A stretch of DNA of 64,000 nt from Sinorhizobium mexicanum (GCF_013488225.1 NZ_CP041239.1:186001-250000); one strand, 5' to 3'. Positions 26,034 to 35,692 are shown, counted from the stretch's first letter. Notes: a model not told the origin generated them from the sequence alone. Made by a program: numbers and translations.

Positions 26034-28642
26034 GCCGCTTGAACGTGCTCCTCTGCGTCGATTGGTATCGTCATTCGGAACGTCGCACCGGAACCGGGCA
26101 CCGACTCCACGGTTATTGTTCCGCCGTGCATTTCGACAAAGCGTTTCGAGATAGCCAGACCGAGACCCGTGCCGCCTTTCTGCCGGGTGCTGCTGTTGTC
26201 AACCTGCTGGAATTCCTCGAAGATGAGCGCCTGGTCTTTAGGCTCGATGCCTGGGCCGGTGTCCCGCACTACGATCTCGAAGTGGCCGTCGGCCGCGTTG
26301 GCCAGAATGTCGACAGAGCCCGATTCCGTGAACTTGATGGCGTTGCCGGCGATATTGAGCAGGACCTGGGTTAGACGGCGCTCGTCGCCGCGGCCGGTCG
26401 GAAGGTCGTTCGCAACTGTCGTAGTGAACGCCAGGCCCTTTTCCCGCGCCAGCGGTTCGACCGCGGCGGCGGTAGTTCGAACGATCTGCCCAAGGGAATA
26501 ATCCTCAAAGGCCAGTGTCAGCTGGCCGGATTCGATCTTCGAAAGATCCAGCACGTCGTTAATGAGACCCAGAAGATGACGGCCGTTGGCCTGCACGCGC
26601 GCCACCGTCGCTTTTGCCCTGTCCGGAAGCTCACCGTAAATACCGTCGACCAGAAGCTCGGTGAAGCCCAGAACCGAATTAAGTGGCGTCCTCAACTCGT
26701 GGCTCATATTCGCGAGGAACTGAGACTTGTGGCGGCTAGCGGCCTCAAGCTCCTGGCCCTTTTCCTCAATCTCGCGGAACAGCTTGGCGTTTTGAATGGC
26801 GAGCACCGACTGGGCGGCAAAGGTTTCCATCAGGTGAACAACCCGCTCGTCGAATTCTCCGGGTTTGCGGCGCCTGACGACGAGTGCGCCGACAATCTTG
26901 TTGGGCCTGAGCAATGGAACTATCAGGACGCCGCGATATCCAGCGTCCCGGATGATTTTCTGAACGGGAGTCGGCGTTCCTTCACCGAGTTCGGGCACTT
27001 GCACAGGTTCGCGGCGCCGTGCGGCATCACCGATCCCTGGATCATTCAGGGAGATGGGCTGTCCAGAGACGGCGGCAACGAGCTCGTCGCTCATTCCATA
27101 AGTTGCACGCGGTCGGAACTGTTGCCTGGTGCTGCTGAACACATAGATAGTACCCGCATCCGTGTCCGAGAGTTGCACGGCCTTTGCTACGATCGTCTGC
27201 AATACTGTGTCGAGATCAAGCGTCGAATTGACCGCCTTGGTGACTTCTCCGAGCGCTTCCAATTCGGCGACGGAGCGCGCGAGTTCGGCCGTGCGCGCCT
27301 GGACTTCCTGGAACAGACGCACATTCTCAATCGCGATCACCGCCTGGTCGGCAAAGGTCGTGAGCAGTTCAATCTGCTTGCGGTCGAATGGCCGAACCTC
27401 GACTCGACGGATTATCAGACTTCCGATGGCTTCGTCTTCCCGCAGAAGTGGGACAGCAAGGGTCGTCCGATGGCCAAGCCGCATGGCCATTTGTCGGCCC
27501 GCGGAGAAATCATCGCCTGCGGCGCTGAGATCGCTTACGTGCACAGTCTCCCGGTCTACAAAGGCGCGACCGGCAACCCAGTCACGGCTGATCGGCCATT
27601 TCACGAAATCAATCGGGATCGGGCCGTGGTGCGCTCTGATTGCCAGCGACTCACCGTCTTTTAGGAGTATGGCCGCATCGTAAGCGTCGCAGAGCTTTGC
27701 CGCGCTCTCGGCAACGGCATTCAGGACGGGTTGAATGTCGGTCGGGGAAGCGGCAATCGTGCGCAGGATCGCGCTCGTCGCCATCTGCTGCTCAAGCGTT
27801 TCGGTCAGTTCTCGGTTGCGGGTCTCGATTTCCCGGTACAGCCGTCCGAGTTGCGTTGAGGTCTGGTTGACATTGTCGGCAAGCGCTCCAAGCTCGTCCC
27901 GGTTGCCGACTGCAACCTGTTGGGCAAAGTCGCCGGCCGCTATCTGACGCAAACGCGCCTCGATCTTCTTGACGGGGTCGACCAGCGACCAGGAGATGAC
28001 GTAGCCAAGACCCAGCGCCAACAGGATGCTGCCCACGGCGAAGGACACTACGATCAGCCGCGAGGTATCGTAGGCTCCCTCCGTCACCTCGATTGCCGTC
28101 ACCATGTCAGCTTCGGCCATATTGACCAGCTGGTTCGTCAGCCGTTCGAGCCGGTCGGCCGACGGCATGATCTCATTGAGCTGGACTTTACGTGCTTCCT
28201 CTGTGCGGCCGGAGCGGACGAGCTCCGCGACGCGCATCACGCCAGCCGTAAACCGGTCATACTCGAGCCGTACCTGACCGAGCACGCCCACCTCGCTTGT
28301 GGCGACGAACTCCATGCGGTCGAGGTCGTAACCGAACTGGCTGAGCTGGCGTAGCGCCGCATCCAGCATTCGCTCGTCTTGCAGCAACAGTGCCGTGGAG
28401 ATGCTGTAGAGCTGGTTGGTCGTGTCGTGCTGGACCTGGCGATAGGCTGCGATCCTGCGTTGCAGCTTGATCAGCTCGGTTGTCTGATCGTTGACCCCGC
28501 TCAGCACCTGCAACCCGACCGCCCCTAGCACGATCAGCAGTCCGACGATCGATAGGAATGCGATCAAGAGCTTGGTCTGGACGCGCACCGGCAGACGCGC
28601 AATCCCACCAATCAGCCGGCTCGCGAAACTACCGGGCTTCAT
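26030..28642 (-). CDS. membrane sensor histidine kinase, HAMP-GAF-GAF-HisKA-HATPase
   Basis: An 870-residue kinase. Two transmembrane helices (about 23-45 and 196-218) enclose a helical periplasmic domain of about 150 residues, followed by HAMP (about 218-272), two GAF domains (about 290-440 and 470-615), HisKA with MSHELRTPLNSVLGF and HATPase with NAIKFTESG, DTGPGIEPKD and GGTGLGLAISKRF. ATG at 28642 is chosen; a GTG at 28663 is possible. The start overlaps the SCO gene by 14 bases. The periplasmic domain has no ligand fold I recognise, which leaves room for the cluster's binding proteins as partners. Confidence 0.92.
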   Translation of the reverse strand: MKPGSFASRLIGGIARLPVRVQTKLLIAFLSIVGLLIVLGAVGLQVLSGVNDQTTELIKLQRRIAAYRQVQHDTTNQLYSISTALLLQDERMLDAALRQLSQFGYDLDRMEFVATSEVGVLGQVRLEYDRFTAGVMRVAELVRSGRTEEARKVQLNEIMPSADRLERLTNQLVNMAEADMVTAIEVTEGAYDTSRLIVVSFAVGSILLALGLGYVISWSLVDPVKKIEARLRQIAAGDFAQQVAVGNRDELGALADNVNQTSTQLGRLYREIETRNRELTETLEQQMATSAILRTIAASPTDIQPVLNAVAESAAKLCDAYDAAILLKDGESLAIRAHHGPIPIDFVKWPISRDWVAGRAFVDRETVHVSDLSAAGDDFSAGRQMAMRLGHRTTLAVPLLREDEAIGSLIIRRVEVRPFDRKQIELLTTFADQAVIAIENVRLFQEVQARTAELARSVAELEALGEVTKAVNSTLDLDTVLQTIVAKAVQLSDTDAGTIYVFSSTRQQFRPRATYGMSDELVAAVSGQPISLNDPGIGDAARRREPVQVPELGEGTPTPVQKIIRDAGYRGVLIVPLLRPNKIVGALVVRRRKPGEFDERVVHLMETFAAQSVLAIQNAKLFREIEEKGQELEAASRHKSQFLANMSHELRTPLNSVLGFTELLVDGIYGELPDRAKATVARVQANGRHLLGLINDVLDLSKIESGQLTLAFEDYSLGQIVRTTAAAVEPLAREKGLAFTTTVANDLPTGRGDERRLTQVLLNIAGNAIKFTESGSVDILANAADGHFEIVVRDTGPGIEPKDQALIFEEFQQVDNSSTRQKGGTGLGLAISKRFVEMHGGTITVESVPGSGATFRMTIPIDAEEHVQAA

Positions 28643-29225
28643 CCACGAGGCTGAGAAGATCACTCCGGAACTCCTCCAAGTCGAAACTTGCGCCGATATA
28701 CTGAACGCGCAAGCTGCCGCTACGATCCACGAGCGACGTCAGCAGGGTATGATCGACGTCGCCGCTCGCCGTCTTCCGCGCTATGACGCCATACCTCCGC
28801 CCCACATCATGAACGACTGCCGGATCGCCGGTAAGAAACACCCAACCCTTCACATCGGCGGCGAAAGTCTGCGCGTATTGCTTCAGCACTTCGGGCGTAT
28901 CCCGCTCCGGGTCGACGGTGATCGAAACGAAGCTGATCTGCGGGCCGAATAAAGGGCCTAGCGCGTCCTTCACACGCGCCATGTTGTCGGTCAGCATCGG
29001 GCAAATGTCGGTACAGGAAGCAAAGATGAAGGCGACGGCGACCACTTTGCCGCGAAAGTCGCGGAGTGACACAGACACGCCGTCCTGCGACGTCAGGGTA
29101 AAGTCCGGCGCCGCTCCAATAGTCGGCAAGCGCTGGGCTTGCGATGCATCATGGGCTGAAATCGGCGCCGCCGGAGCCAGTAGTGCGAGGGCCAGTGCCA
29201 GCGTATGCACAGGCCAAGCGCTCAT
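28629..29225 (-). CDS. SCO1/SenC/PrrC-family copper- and redox-active protein
   Basis: A 198-residue exported protein with an N-terminal signal segment (cleavage near PISAHDAS) and a thioredoxin-like fold. The CxxxC motif is FASCTDICPM (Cys71 and Cys75) and the distal histidine ligand is in DHTLLTSLVD, so the SCO copper site is complete. SCO proteins deliver copper to cytochrome oxidase CuA or act as thiol redox sensors. No oxidase genes are nearby. Its gene overlaps the upstream binding protein by four bases and the downstream kinase by 14, which ties it to the signalling operon. Confidence 0.92.
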   Translation of the reverse strand: MSAWPVHTLALALALLAPAAPISAHDASQAQRLPTIGAAPDFTLTSQDGVSVSLRDFRGKVVAVAFIFASCTDICPMLTDNMARVKDALGPLFGPQISFVSITVDPERDTPEVLKQYAQTFAADVKGWVFLTGDPAVVHDVGRRYGVIARKTASGDVDHTLLTSLVDRSGSLRVQYIGASFDLEEFRSDLLSLVDEAR

Positions 29226-30235
29226 GTCTTCAACTCCCGTTTGAGCTCTTCGACGAAGCGCCAGTTTGTGCCATTGGCGATGATTTCCTTGGGACTCGAC
29301 TTGATCATGCCCGTCTCCTGCATGCGCAGTGTGTAGAACCGCAGGGAGTCTTCAGGATCAAATTCCCGCCACCGGTCGTACCGGATATCCTTCAGCGTCT
29401 GGACCGCGTAGTCATACGACGGGACGAAATCGCGATCGACCATCTGCCGGGCCACCCACTGCGGATCCGACACGCAGAGGTCGGCGGCCTTGAGGATGGA
29501 TCGCAAGACCCGCTTGGTCGCCACCGGGTACCTGTTCACGTAGTCCGTGGTCGCGGAGATCATGCAGCAGAAATACTGTGACCATGGGCGGTCGACGGCA
29601 TTGTTGAGGATCGTGTGGCCGATCTTTTTGGCGCGCAGCTGCTGCGGCTGGGGCGGCGTGCCGAGGAATGCGTCGATCTTCCCTTGGATGAAGAGTTCCG
29701 TCGGGGTGGCGCCTTCAGTCAGGACCCACTGGATATCGTTGACGGGATCGAGCCCGACATAAGCGGACATGAGGGTCAGCCACACGTGTCGCGAATTATT
29801 GAAACCATCCACGCCAACCCTCTTGCCCCGCAGATCCGTGACGCTGCGGATGCTCTCCTTGGCGATCAGTTCGAGGCATCCCGAGTGCAACCCGGTTAGC
29901 ACCTTGATCGGCACGCCGGCGTCGATCGACGCGATTTGATTCGGCGGAAAGTTCACAGAGAAATCAGTCTCACCGCGTGCGATCCACTCCGATTGGTCGA
30001 CGCTTCTGTCGGCTTCTACGTAGCGAACGTCGGTGAAGCCCTCTGCGCGCATCAGTTCTCCGGCGATGTACGCGCCTGCCCAGCAGTAGGAACCACCAAC
30101 CCACCGCGGCAGACGAACCGTGGTCGTTTCCAGCGGTTCCGCAGCCGCATTGGACGGGCGGACCTTGAACAACCCTGCACTTGCGGCCGCCGTCACACCG
30201 GCCAGAAAAGTGCGACGATTTTGAATGATCTGCAT
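29222..30235 (-). CDS. orphan NMT1/THI5-like substrate-binding protein with Tat signal (paralogue 3)
   Basis: A 337-residue periplasmic protein beginning MQIIQNRRTFLAGVTAAAS, a Tat signal. Features are WAGAYIAGELMRAEGFTDVRY, LTGLHSGCLELI, VTDLRGKRVGVDG, YVGLDPVNDIQWV and RPWSQYFCCMI. Its first pocket residues (RWVGGSYCWAGAY) differ from those of paralogues 1, 2 and 5, suggesting a different ligand. It is coupled by a four-base overlap to the SCO gene. Confidence 0.9.
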   Translation of the reverse strand: MQIIQNRRTFLAGVTAAASAGLFKVRPSNAAAEPLETTTVRLPRWVGGSYCWAGAYIAGELMRAEGFTDVRYVEADRSVDQSEWIARGETDFSVNFPPNQIASIDAGVPIKVLTGLHSGCLELIAKESIRSVTDLRGKRVGVDGFNNSRHVWLTLMSAYVGLDPVNDIQWVLTEGATPTELFIQGKIDAFLGTPPQPQQLRAKKIGHTILNNAVDRPWSQYFCCMISATTDYVNRYPVATKRVLRSILKAADLCVSDPQWVARQMVDRDFVPSYDYAVQTLKDIRYDRWREFDPEDSLRFYTLRMQETGMIKSSPKEIIANGTNWRFVEELKRELKT

Positions 30236-30277
30236 TGCGACCCCTCCTTCCCTTCGACGAGCGCGCCGACCACCCGC

Positions 30278-31288
30278 TTACGTCTTCAGCTCGCGTTTCA
30301 ACTCGTTGAGGAAGCGCCAGTCCGTACCCTCGGCAATGATTTGCTGGGGGCTCGATTTGATCATGCCCGTCTCCTGCATGCGCAACGCGTAGAAGCGCAC
30401 CGAGTCCTCGGCGTCGTATTCGCGCCACCTATCGTGGCCGGTCTCTTGCAGCGTTGTTAGTGCGATGTCGTAGCTCGACAGGAAGCCTCGTTCGACCAGC
30501 GCGTGCGCCGCTCCAGCGGGGTCTGACGCGCAGAAGTCCACGGACTTCAGAATGGCGCGCAGGATGCGCTTGGTCGCGGCAGGATACCTGTTAATGTAAT
30601 CCGTCCTGCCCGCGACCATGCAGCAGTAATATTGCGACCAAGGTCGATCGACTCCGTTGTCGGCGATCGTGTGGCCAATCCTTTCCGCCCGGATTTTCGG
30701 GAACTCGGTGGTGCCGGCAAGGAAAGCATCGACTTTGCCGTCGATGAAATCCTGCATCGGAGAGGCGCCCAGCACCCATTCGATCTCGCGAACCGGATCG
30801 AGCCCCACATAGTTAATCATAAGGCTGAGGAAAACGTGTGGGTGGTCGTCGAAGGCCCAAATCCCGACCCGCTTGCCCCTCAGGTCGGCAATGCTGTTGA
30901 CGCGGTCATTGCCCCGCAGCTCCCAGCAACCAGTGTGCACACCGGTGAGCATCTTGATGGGCGCGCCGGACTCGATGCTGCGGATATGCATCGAGGGCAT
31001 ATTGAAATCGAAGTCCGTGACGGCGGAGGTGAGCCACTCGGTGTTGTCGACGGTCGAGTCGCCCGACACGTATCGGACATCGGTTATCCCGTCGGCGCGC
31101 ATCAGCTCGCCCGCGAGGAAGAGCGCTGCCCAGCAGTAAGGGCCATCGGTGAACCGGCCCAGACGAACGGTGGTCGTTTCCGGGGCCGGTTCCGCAGCGG
31201 CGCTGGACGGCCGGACTTTGAGCAGCTCTGCACTTACGGCCGCCGTCACACCGGCCAGAAAAGTGCGACGATTTTGAATGATCTGCAT
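30278..31288 (-). CDS. orphan NMT1/THI5-like substrate-binding protein with Tat signal (paralogue 4)
   Basis: ATG at 31288 gives 336 residues; the signal MQIIQNRRTFLAGVTAAVS is nearly identical to that of paralogue 3, showing recent tandem duplication. The mature part has RFTDGPYCWAALFLAGELM, LTGVHTGCWELRG, IADLRGKRVGIWA and RPWSQYYCCMVAGR, ending LNELKRELKT. The segment that reads LGFPPEPQEL in paralogues 1 and 5 is LAGTTEFPKIR here, so this copy may have changed specificity. Gaps of about 42 bases separate it from both neighbours. Confidence 0.9.
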   Translation of the reverse strand: MQIIQNRRTFLAGVTAAVSAELLKVRPSSAAAEPAPETTTVRLGRFTDGPYCWAALFLAGELMRADGITDVRYVSGDSTVDNTEWLTSAVTDFDFNMPSMHIRSIESGAPIKMLTGVHTGCWELRGNDRVNSIADLRGKRVGIWAFDDHPHVFLSLMINYVGLDPVREIEWVLGASPMQDFIDGKVDAFLAGTTEFPKIRAERIGHTIADNGVDRPWSQYYCCMVAGRTDYINRYPAATKRILRAILKSVDFCASDPAGAAHALVERGFLSSYDIALTTLQETGHDRWREYDAEDSVRFYALRMQETGMIKSSPQQIIAEGTDWRFLNELKRELKT

Positions 31289-31329
31289 TGGGGACCTCCT
31301 TCCTTTCGAAAGAGCGCGGCGGCCACCGC

Positions 31330-32334
31330 TTACGTCTTCAGCTCGCGTTTCACCTCGTTGAGGAAGCGCCAATCGGTACCGTTGGCAATGATTTCTTGCG
31401 GGCTCGACTTGACCATGCCGGACTCGTGCAGCCGCAGGGCGTAAAACCGAATCGTGTCCTCGGGATCGTAGTCGCGCCATTTGCCGTAAGGCACCTCGCT
31501 CATCGTCTGCAGCGCATAATCATAGTTGTCGGTGAATCCGCCATCGACGATCTGGCGCGCGACGCGCCGCGGCTCGGCGACGCAGAGGTCTGCCGCCCTG
31601 AGAATGGCGCGCAACACGTGCTTGGTGGCGACAGGGTTGTTCCGAACGAAGTCCGCATTGCCAGCCAGCATGCAACAGAAGTACTGAGACCAGGGACGAT
31701 CGATGGCACTGTTTACGACCACGTGGCCGATGTTGCGGGCGCGCAGTTCCTGGGGTTCGGGTGGAAAACCGAGGAACGCGTCGACTTTTCCTTTGATGAA
31801 AAGCTCCATGGGCCTGACGGAAGGATCGGTCACCCAGCGGATGTCCTTTTGTGGGTCAAGCCCGACATAGGCCGCCATGCTGGTCACGAACACGTGCGGC
31901 GTTGAGCCCAGGCCTTGTATGCCTACAGTTTTGCCCTTCAGGTCTGTGATGCCGCGAATGCTTTCGTCTCCGAACAGCTCGAAGCAGCCCGGATGCACGC
32001 CCGCCAGAAGGGTGATCGGGTCACCCGCATCGATCGCAAGGGCAAGTGGTGCAGCGAAGTTCAAGCTGAAATCCACATCACCGCGCGCGATCTTCTCGGA
32101 TTGCTCGTAGCCTGCTTCCGCCATCACGTAGCGGATGTCAGTGAACCCCTCCAAACGCAGCAGCTCCTCGGCGACGTACTGGGGGGCGATGCAGATGCCC
32201 CTGATCTTTGCCAATCGGATGGTGCTGGTTTCCAATGGCGCCCCGGCCGCAAACGATGCTGCGCCGGTCAGACCAGCGGCGCCAGCTGCCGCTACGCTGG
32301 CCAGAAAAGAGCGGCGGCTCTGGATGATCTGCAT
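31330..32334 (-). CDS. orphan NMT1/THI5-like substrate-binding protein with Tat signal (paralogue 5)
   Basis: A 334-residue periplasmic protein beginning MQIIQSRRSFLASVAAAG, a Tat signal. It carries KIRGICIAPQYVAEELLRLEG, LAGVHPGCFELFG, ITDLKGKTVGIQG, FLGFPPEPQELRARN and RPWSQYFCCML. It resembles the plus-strand paralogue 2 more than its operon neighbours in the N-lobe. It is the first gene of a seven-gene operon whose promoter should lie in 32335-32500. Confidence 0.9.
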   Translation of the reverse strand: MQIIQSRRSFLASVAAAGAAGLTGAASFAAGAPLETSTIRLAKIRGICIAPQYVAEELLRLEGFTDIRYVMAEAGYEQSEKIARGDVDFSLNFAAPLALAIDAGDPITLLAGVHPGCFELFGDESIRGITDLKGKTVGIQGLGSTPHVFVTSMAAYVGLDPQKDIRWVTDPSVRPMELFIKGKVDAFLGFPPEPQELRARNIGHVVVNSAIDRPWSQYFCCMLAGNADFVRNNPVATKHVLRAILRAADLCVAEPRRVARQIVDGGFTDNYDYALQTMSEVPYGKWRDYDPEDTIRFYALRLHESGMVKSSPQEIIANGTDWRFLNEVKRELKT

Positions 32335-32862
32335 CGGAACGCTCCCTCTCCAATAAGAAGGAAGATACCCGTCAGAATCGCGCGAAAGACTATTTCAACA
32401 GGAAGCCCACGCCGGTGAGCGGCCCAAGCTATTACGAATGTAGAGTCCGCCTGACCTCAAGCCAAAGGTCTGTATCGCTTGATCTGAAGTGCCCGCAACA
32501 ATCAACAACTATACGCCTTGTCCGTACCGCTAGCGAGGGAAAAGCTCTGCCTTACTGCGAACACCAAGCGGCCAACTCGATGTTTGCAGGCGTGGCCTCG
32601 CCTTCGGTCCGACGGTGAATTCCGCGCGACGGCGATTGCGAGGAGTTCAGTATCCCGAGGGCTCAGCCGCCGCATCCGATTCAGACCTAGGTCAGAGGAA
32701 ATGAAAAATGTGAATGACGGCTTCGGGTCGTTCTGTCAGGTTCAGATACCGTCGCAGTCGGGTGGAACGTTCGCGTTGACGCGCCTGGGCCTGAATGGAC
32801 CAGAAGCGCCAACAACGGACGTCCAGCTTGGCGCTTTGGGGCGGATTGCGGCTGTCTCGATC
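32335..32862. other. gene-free stretch with short dispersed repeats
   Basis: No gene is evident. Bases 32596-32632 resemble 23024-23060, and bases 32645-32715 resemble 42620-42685 (shared ATCCGATTC, GACCT and a purine-rich GAGGAA...GAAATG run). The end near 32335 should contain the promoter for the binding-protein/kinase operon. Confidence 0.5.
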
Positions 32863-33222
32863 CTACTTGAACTCGAACAACTCTACGATGTTGCCCGACG
32901 GATCTTCAAGCAGGATAGCACGACCGGCACCGCCGTCACTTACCTCGCCCCGGAAACTTGCACCAGCCCGGCGCAATCGCTCAATCAGCGCATCGAGTTC
33001 GCTCGTGATGATCATAAACCGGTTCCACCCGCCCGGCTTCGGATTGCCGCCGGCCTGGCCTCCGCTTCCTGCACCTGGGGCGCTGAGATAAAGCGTTAGT
33101 TCGTCGCGCACGAGCGCGGCAAATTTGCCCGGATTGTGCTTGTCGAGCTTGAAATCGAGGTTGTCTCGATAGAACGCGACCGCGTCGTCAACGCCGACGA
33201 CGATATATCGGACGGAGACCAT
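32863..33222 (-). CDS. VOC-superfamily (glyoxalase/bleomycin-resistance-like) protein
   Basis: A 119-residue protein with the vicinal oxygen chelate fold: MVSVRYIVVGVDDAVAFYRDNLDFKL at the start and AILLEDPSGNIVELFEFK at the end. The terminal glutamate of IVELF is the usual metal ligand; the first-strand histidine position is not clearly filled. Such small proteins form dimers and act as lyases, dioxygenases, or drug-binding proteins. No neighbour hints at the substrate. Confidence 0.88.
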   Translation of the reverse strand: MVSVRYIVVGVDDAVAFYRDNLDFKLDKHNPGKFAALVRDELTLYLSAPGAGSGGQAGGNPKPGGWNRFMIITSELDALIERLRRAGASFRGEVSDGGAGRAILLEDPSGNIVELFEFK

Positions 33223-33458
33223 TAGGGCTGTCCCTGTCTGCTGGCGACAAAAGAGTGTGTCTCCTCCCTAATATATACCAAAAGCCGAGAAGCCGACAGT
33301 GGCGCGGCAGCATTGCATGACCGCTTAGGGCCGGCACCGGAAATTCCGGGTACTACAGCGCATGGCCGCACTGGGTCGAACTTTCCTCTTCAGACTAGGT
33401 CGTAGCAGGTTGGAAGGCCGTCCCTATCGTGGCTGGCAAGAGGCGCAGGAACCGAATA

Positions 33459-34847
33459 CTAGTCCTGCAGCTTAAACCCTGCAATGAACTCGGCGCCGTC
33501 AGGATGAAGCGTCAATTTGGACGTGCCGTCCAGCGAGTGGCTGAACAGTTCCGCCAGAACCCGCGATCCGTAACCCTTACGAGCGGGAGCTGTATCGATC
33601 TTGCGGCCAATCTCTCGCCAGCGAAAACTAACAAGTGTCGCATTGCCTTCGCGGTGCGCTGTCCAAGTTACCTTCACCCGGCCCTCGGGGGAGGCCCAGG
33701 CACCGTGCTTTACAGCATTGGTGGTCAGCTCATGGATCGCCATGGCAAAAGCTTGCGTGGCCTCACGCGACAGGGTGACGTCTGGGCCGTCAAGTTGGAC
33801 GTTTTCTCCCTCATGACCGCCCTGGGCCACCAACTCCAGGCGCACAACCTCAGCCATTAGGACGCCGCGTTCAGGTGCGCGCATCAGCAGGTCCTGGGTC
33901 CTGGAGAAGGCGCCTAAGCGACTTGCAAATCTGTCGCGAAACTCATCCAGAGATTGACTTTCTTTTAGGCTGCGATTTGCCAGCGCGCTCACGCTCGCCA
34001 AGACGTTCTTTACCCGGTGATGCAGTTCGCCCATCAACGTTCGTTGCTGCGCCTCTAACAGGCGTTGTTGGGTGACGTCGCGTATCGCCAGCAGGATTAG
34101 GTCGAGATGATCGAGACGGCGGCCATTGAGGATCATGATGCGCCGTCCTATCGTTTCGAACTCGTGCTCCACCTCGACATCATCGAAAGCATTGTTGTCG
34201 GGAAGAACATCTTCCAAGAGCTGCCTCAGTCTCGGAATGTCCCATTGCCGGTTGCCAAGTTCGTACACCAGCCGGCCCTCGGTGTGGGAAGGAGAGACCT
34301 GAAACAAGTCATAGAACGTCTGGTTCGCCCGGACGACTTTCAGATCCCAGTCAAGCACCAGGAGTCCCTCGCGAACGCTATCAATCAGCTTTTCCTGGAA
34401 CTCTCGATGCCCTTCGAGCTCGAACCGGGCTTGCTCGGCTTCCGTCCGATCAGAGACCGTGAGCAGGATCAGTTCCGCCCGCCCGTTATCGGCCGCTATT
34501 CTGCGGGCGTTCAGGATCATGACCCGCTTGCCGATATCGGCGAACTTGTGCTCGATCCGGTAGCCTTTCACCGTCGTGCGCTCGGACAGGATCTGCTCGA
34601 GGAGCCGGCGAAGCTCGGGAATGTGCCATTGTCCATTGCCCAGCCTGTAAATCGGCTGACCGCGCGTCTCCTCGGCGGTGACGCCGAACGTTTCGCAGTA
34701 TGCGGAGTTGACGTCCATGACGGTGAGGTTGACATCGAGGATCAGCAGCGGCTGATCGAGCGTCTCGACGATCGCTTCGGCAAGCCCAGCCAAACCAAAG
34801 CGCTGGCTTGCGCCGCCTGCACTCCCGCTGTGGTTTTCACCGCCCAT
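33459..34847 (-). CDS. PAS-PAS sensor histidine kinase of the HWE/HisKA_2 type
   Basis: From ATG 34847 (MGGENHSGSAGG) the protein has 462 residues and no membrane segment. Two PAS domains of the same subtype follow each other, with parallel blocks GNGQWHIPELRRLLEQIL and GNRQWDIPRLRQLLEDVL, evidence of internal duplication. The phospho-acceptor is in LMGELHHRVKNVLASV and the ATPase N box is HELTTNAVKHGAW. Near the C-terminus the usual WxE-type box reads RWREIGRK. No start is well supported by a ribosome site; the frame stays open upstream. No response regulator is adjacent, so its partner is elsewhere. Confidence 0.85.
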   Translation of the reverse strand: MGGENHSGSAGGASQRFGLAGLAEAIVETLDQPLLILDVNLTVMDVNSAYCETFGVTAEETRGQPIYRLGNGQWHIPELRRLLEQILSERTTVKGYRIEHKFADIGKRVMILNARRIAADNGRAELILLTVSDRTEAEQARFELEGHREFQEKLIDSVREGLLVLDWDLKVVRANQTFYDLFQVSPSHTEGRLVYELGNRQWDIPRLRQLLEDVLPDNNAFDDVEVEHEFETIGRRIMILNGRRLDHLDLILLAIRDVTQQRLLEAQQRTLMGELHHRVKNVLASVSALANRSLKESQSLDEFRDRFASRLGAFSRTQDLLMRAPERGVLMAEVVRLELVAQGGHEGENVQLDGPDVTLSREATQAFAMAIHELTTNAVKHGAWASPEGRVKVTWTAHREGNATLVSFRWREIGRKIDTAPARKGYGSRVLAELFSHSLDGTSKLTLHPDGAEFIAGFKLQD

Positions 34848-35119
34848 ATTTCCATAATGTGCACCGATACCGAGAGAGTCCAGTAATTCGTGGAAGCGTT
34901 GAGCGATCTCGCGGGATCGCACTCGCGTAAGACCGCAGGGGTTGACCCTTGCCGGTTCAGATCCGCAGCGGGGTGGAATGCGCGCCCGGTCAACTCGGCT
35001 GCGACGGCCGTGGTGCGCCCTGTGCTGCCCGGCAGCTTCTAGCCTCGCGACCAAGATACCGGACGTTTTTCAGCACGGCAGCGGCATTGTAGCTAAATCG
35101 AACGGCTGTCATATGCCCA

Positions 35120-35692
35120 ATGCAGCAGAGCCTGGCGCTGACGCGGCCGGCACCAGCAATCCCCAGGCTCGCAGGCTCGGCGAAGCTGAGCGAGATGGCG
35201 GCGAATAGCTCTCCAACGGGCGATCTGTCGCTCGTCCTCGCCGGGCATGCGACGACCTTGGTGGTCGGGCTCTGTCAGGTGCTTGGCGACATTCGCGTGA
35301 TGATGACGGCGCTCGCTGGTGGCACGCAGGCTCTCGTCATCGCCGCGGTGATCGCCTGCGTGATCGTCCTGCTGCGCGTCCACAGGCGTCGTTTCGCCGT
35401 GCTCAGGGCGCTCGGAGCGCCCAAGGCCTATGTGTTCGCCTGCATCTGGCTCTACGTCGTGACCATCGTCGCCACTGGCGCGACTGCCGGCCTCATAGTC
35501 GGATTCGGGGGCTCCTACCTAGCTGGGCTGTTTGTTGCAAGTCAGACTGGCGTGGCACTCTCACCCTCGATTGGTCTCCAAGAAGTGTCGCTGGCAGCGG
35601 GACTCGTTGCGATCGGATGCGTTTTTGCGGTCGTTCCCGCCGCCGCACTTTACAGAGACCGTTTGGATCGTGCGTTGCAGACCATCTCATAG
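35120..35692 (+). pseudogene. C-terminal remnant of an FtsX-type ABC permease
   Basis: Up to 190 codons are open, and the last 130 read as the C-terminal half of an FtsX/MacB-type permease: three hydrophobic helices and the cytoplasmic segment LRVHRRRFAVLRALGAPKAYV, with an ending typical of the family (ALYRDRLDRALQ). The periplasmic domain and first helix are gone, and no ATPase gene is next to it. The first 40 codons have no family similarity. Whether anything is translated is doubtful. Confidence 0.65.
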
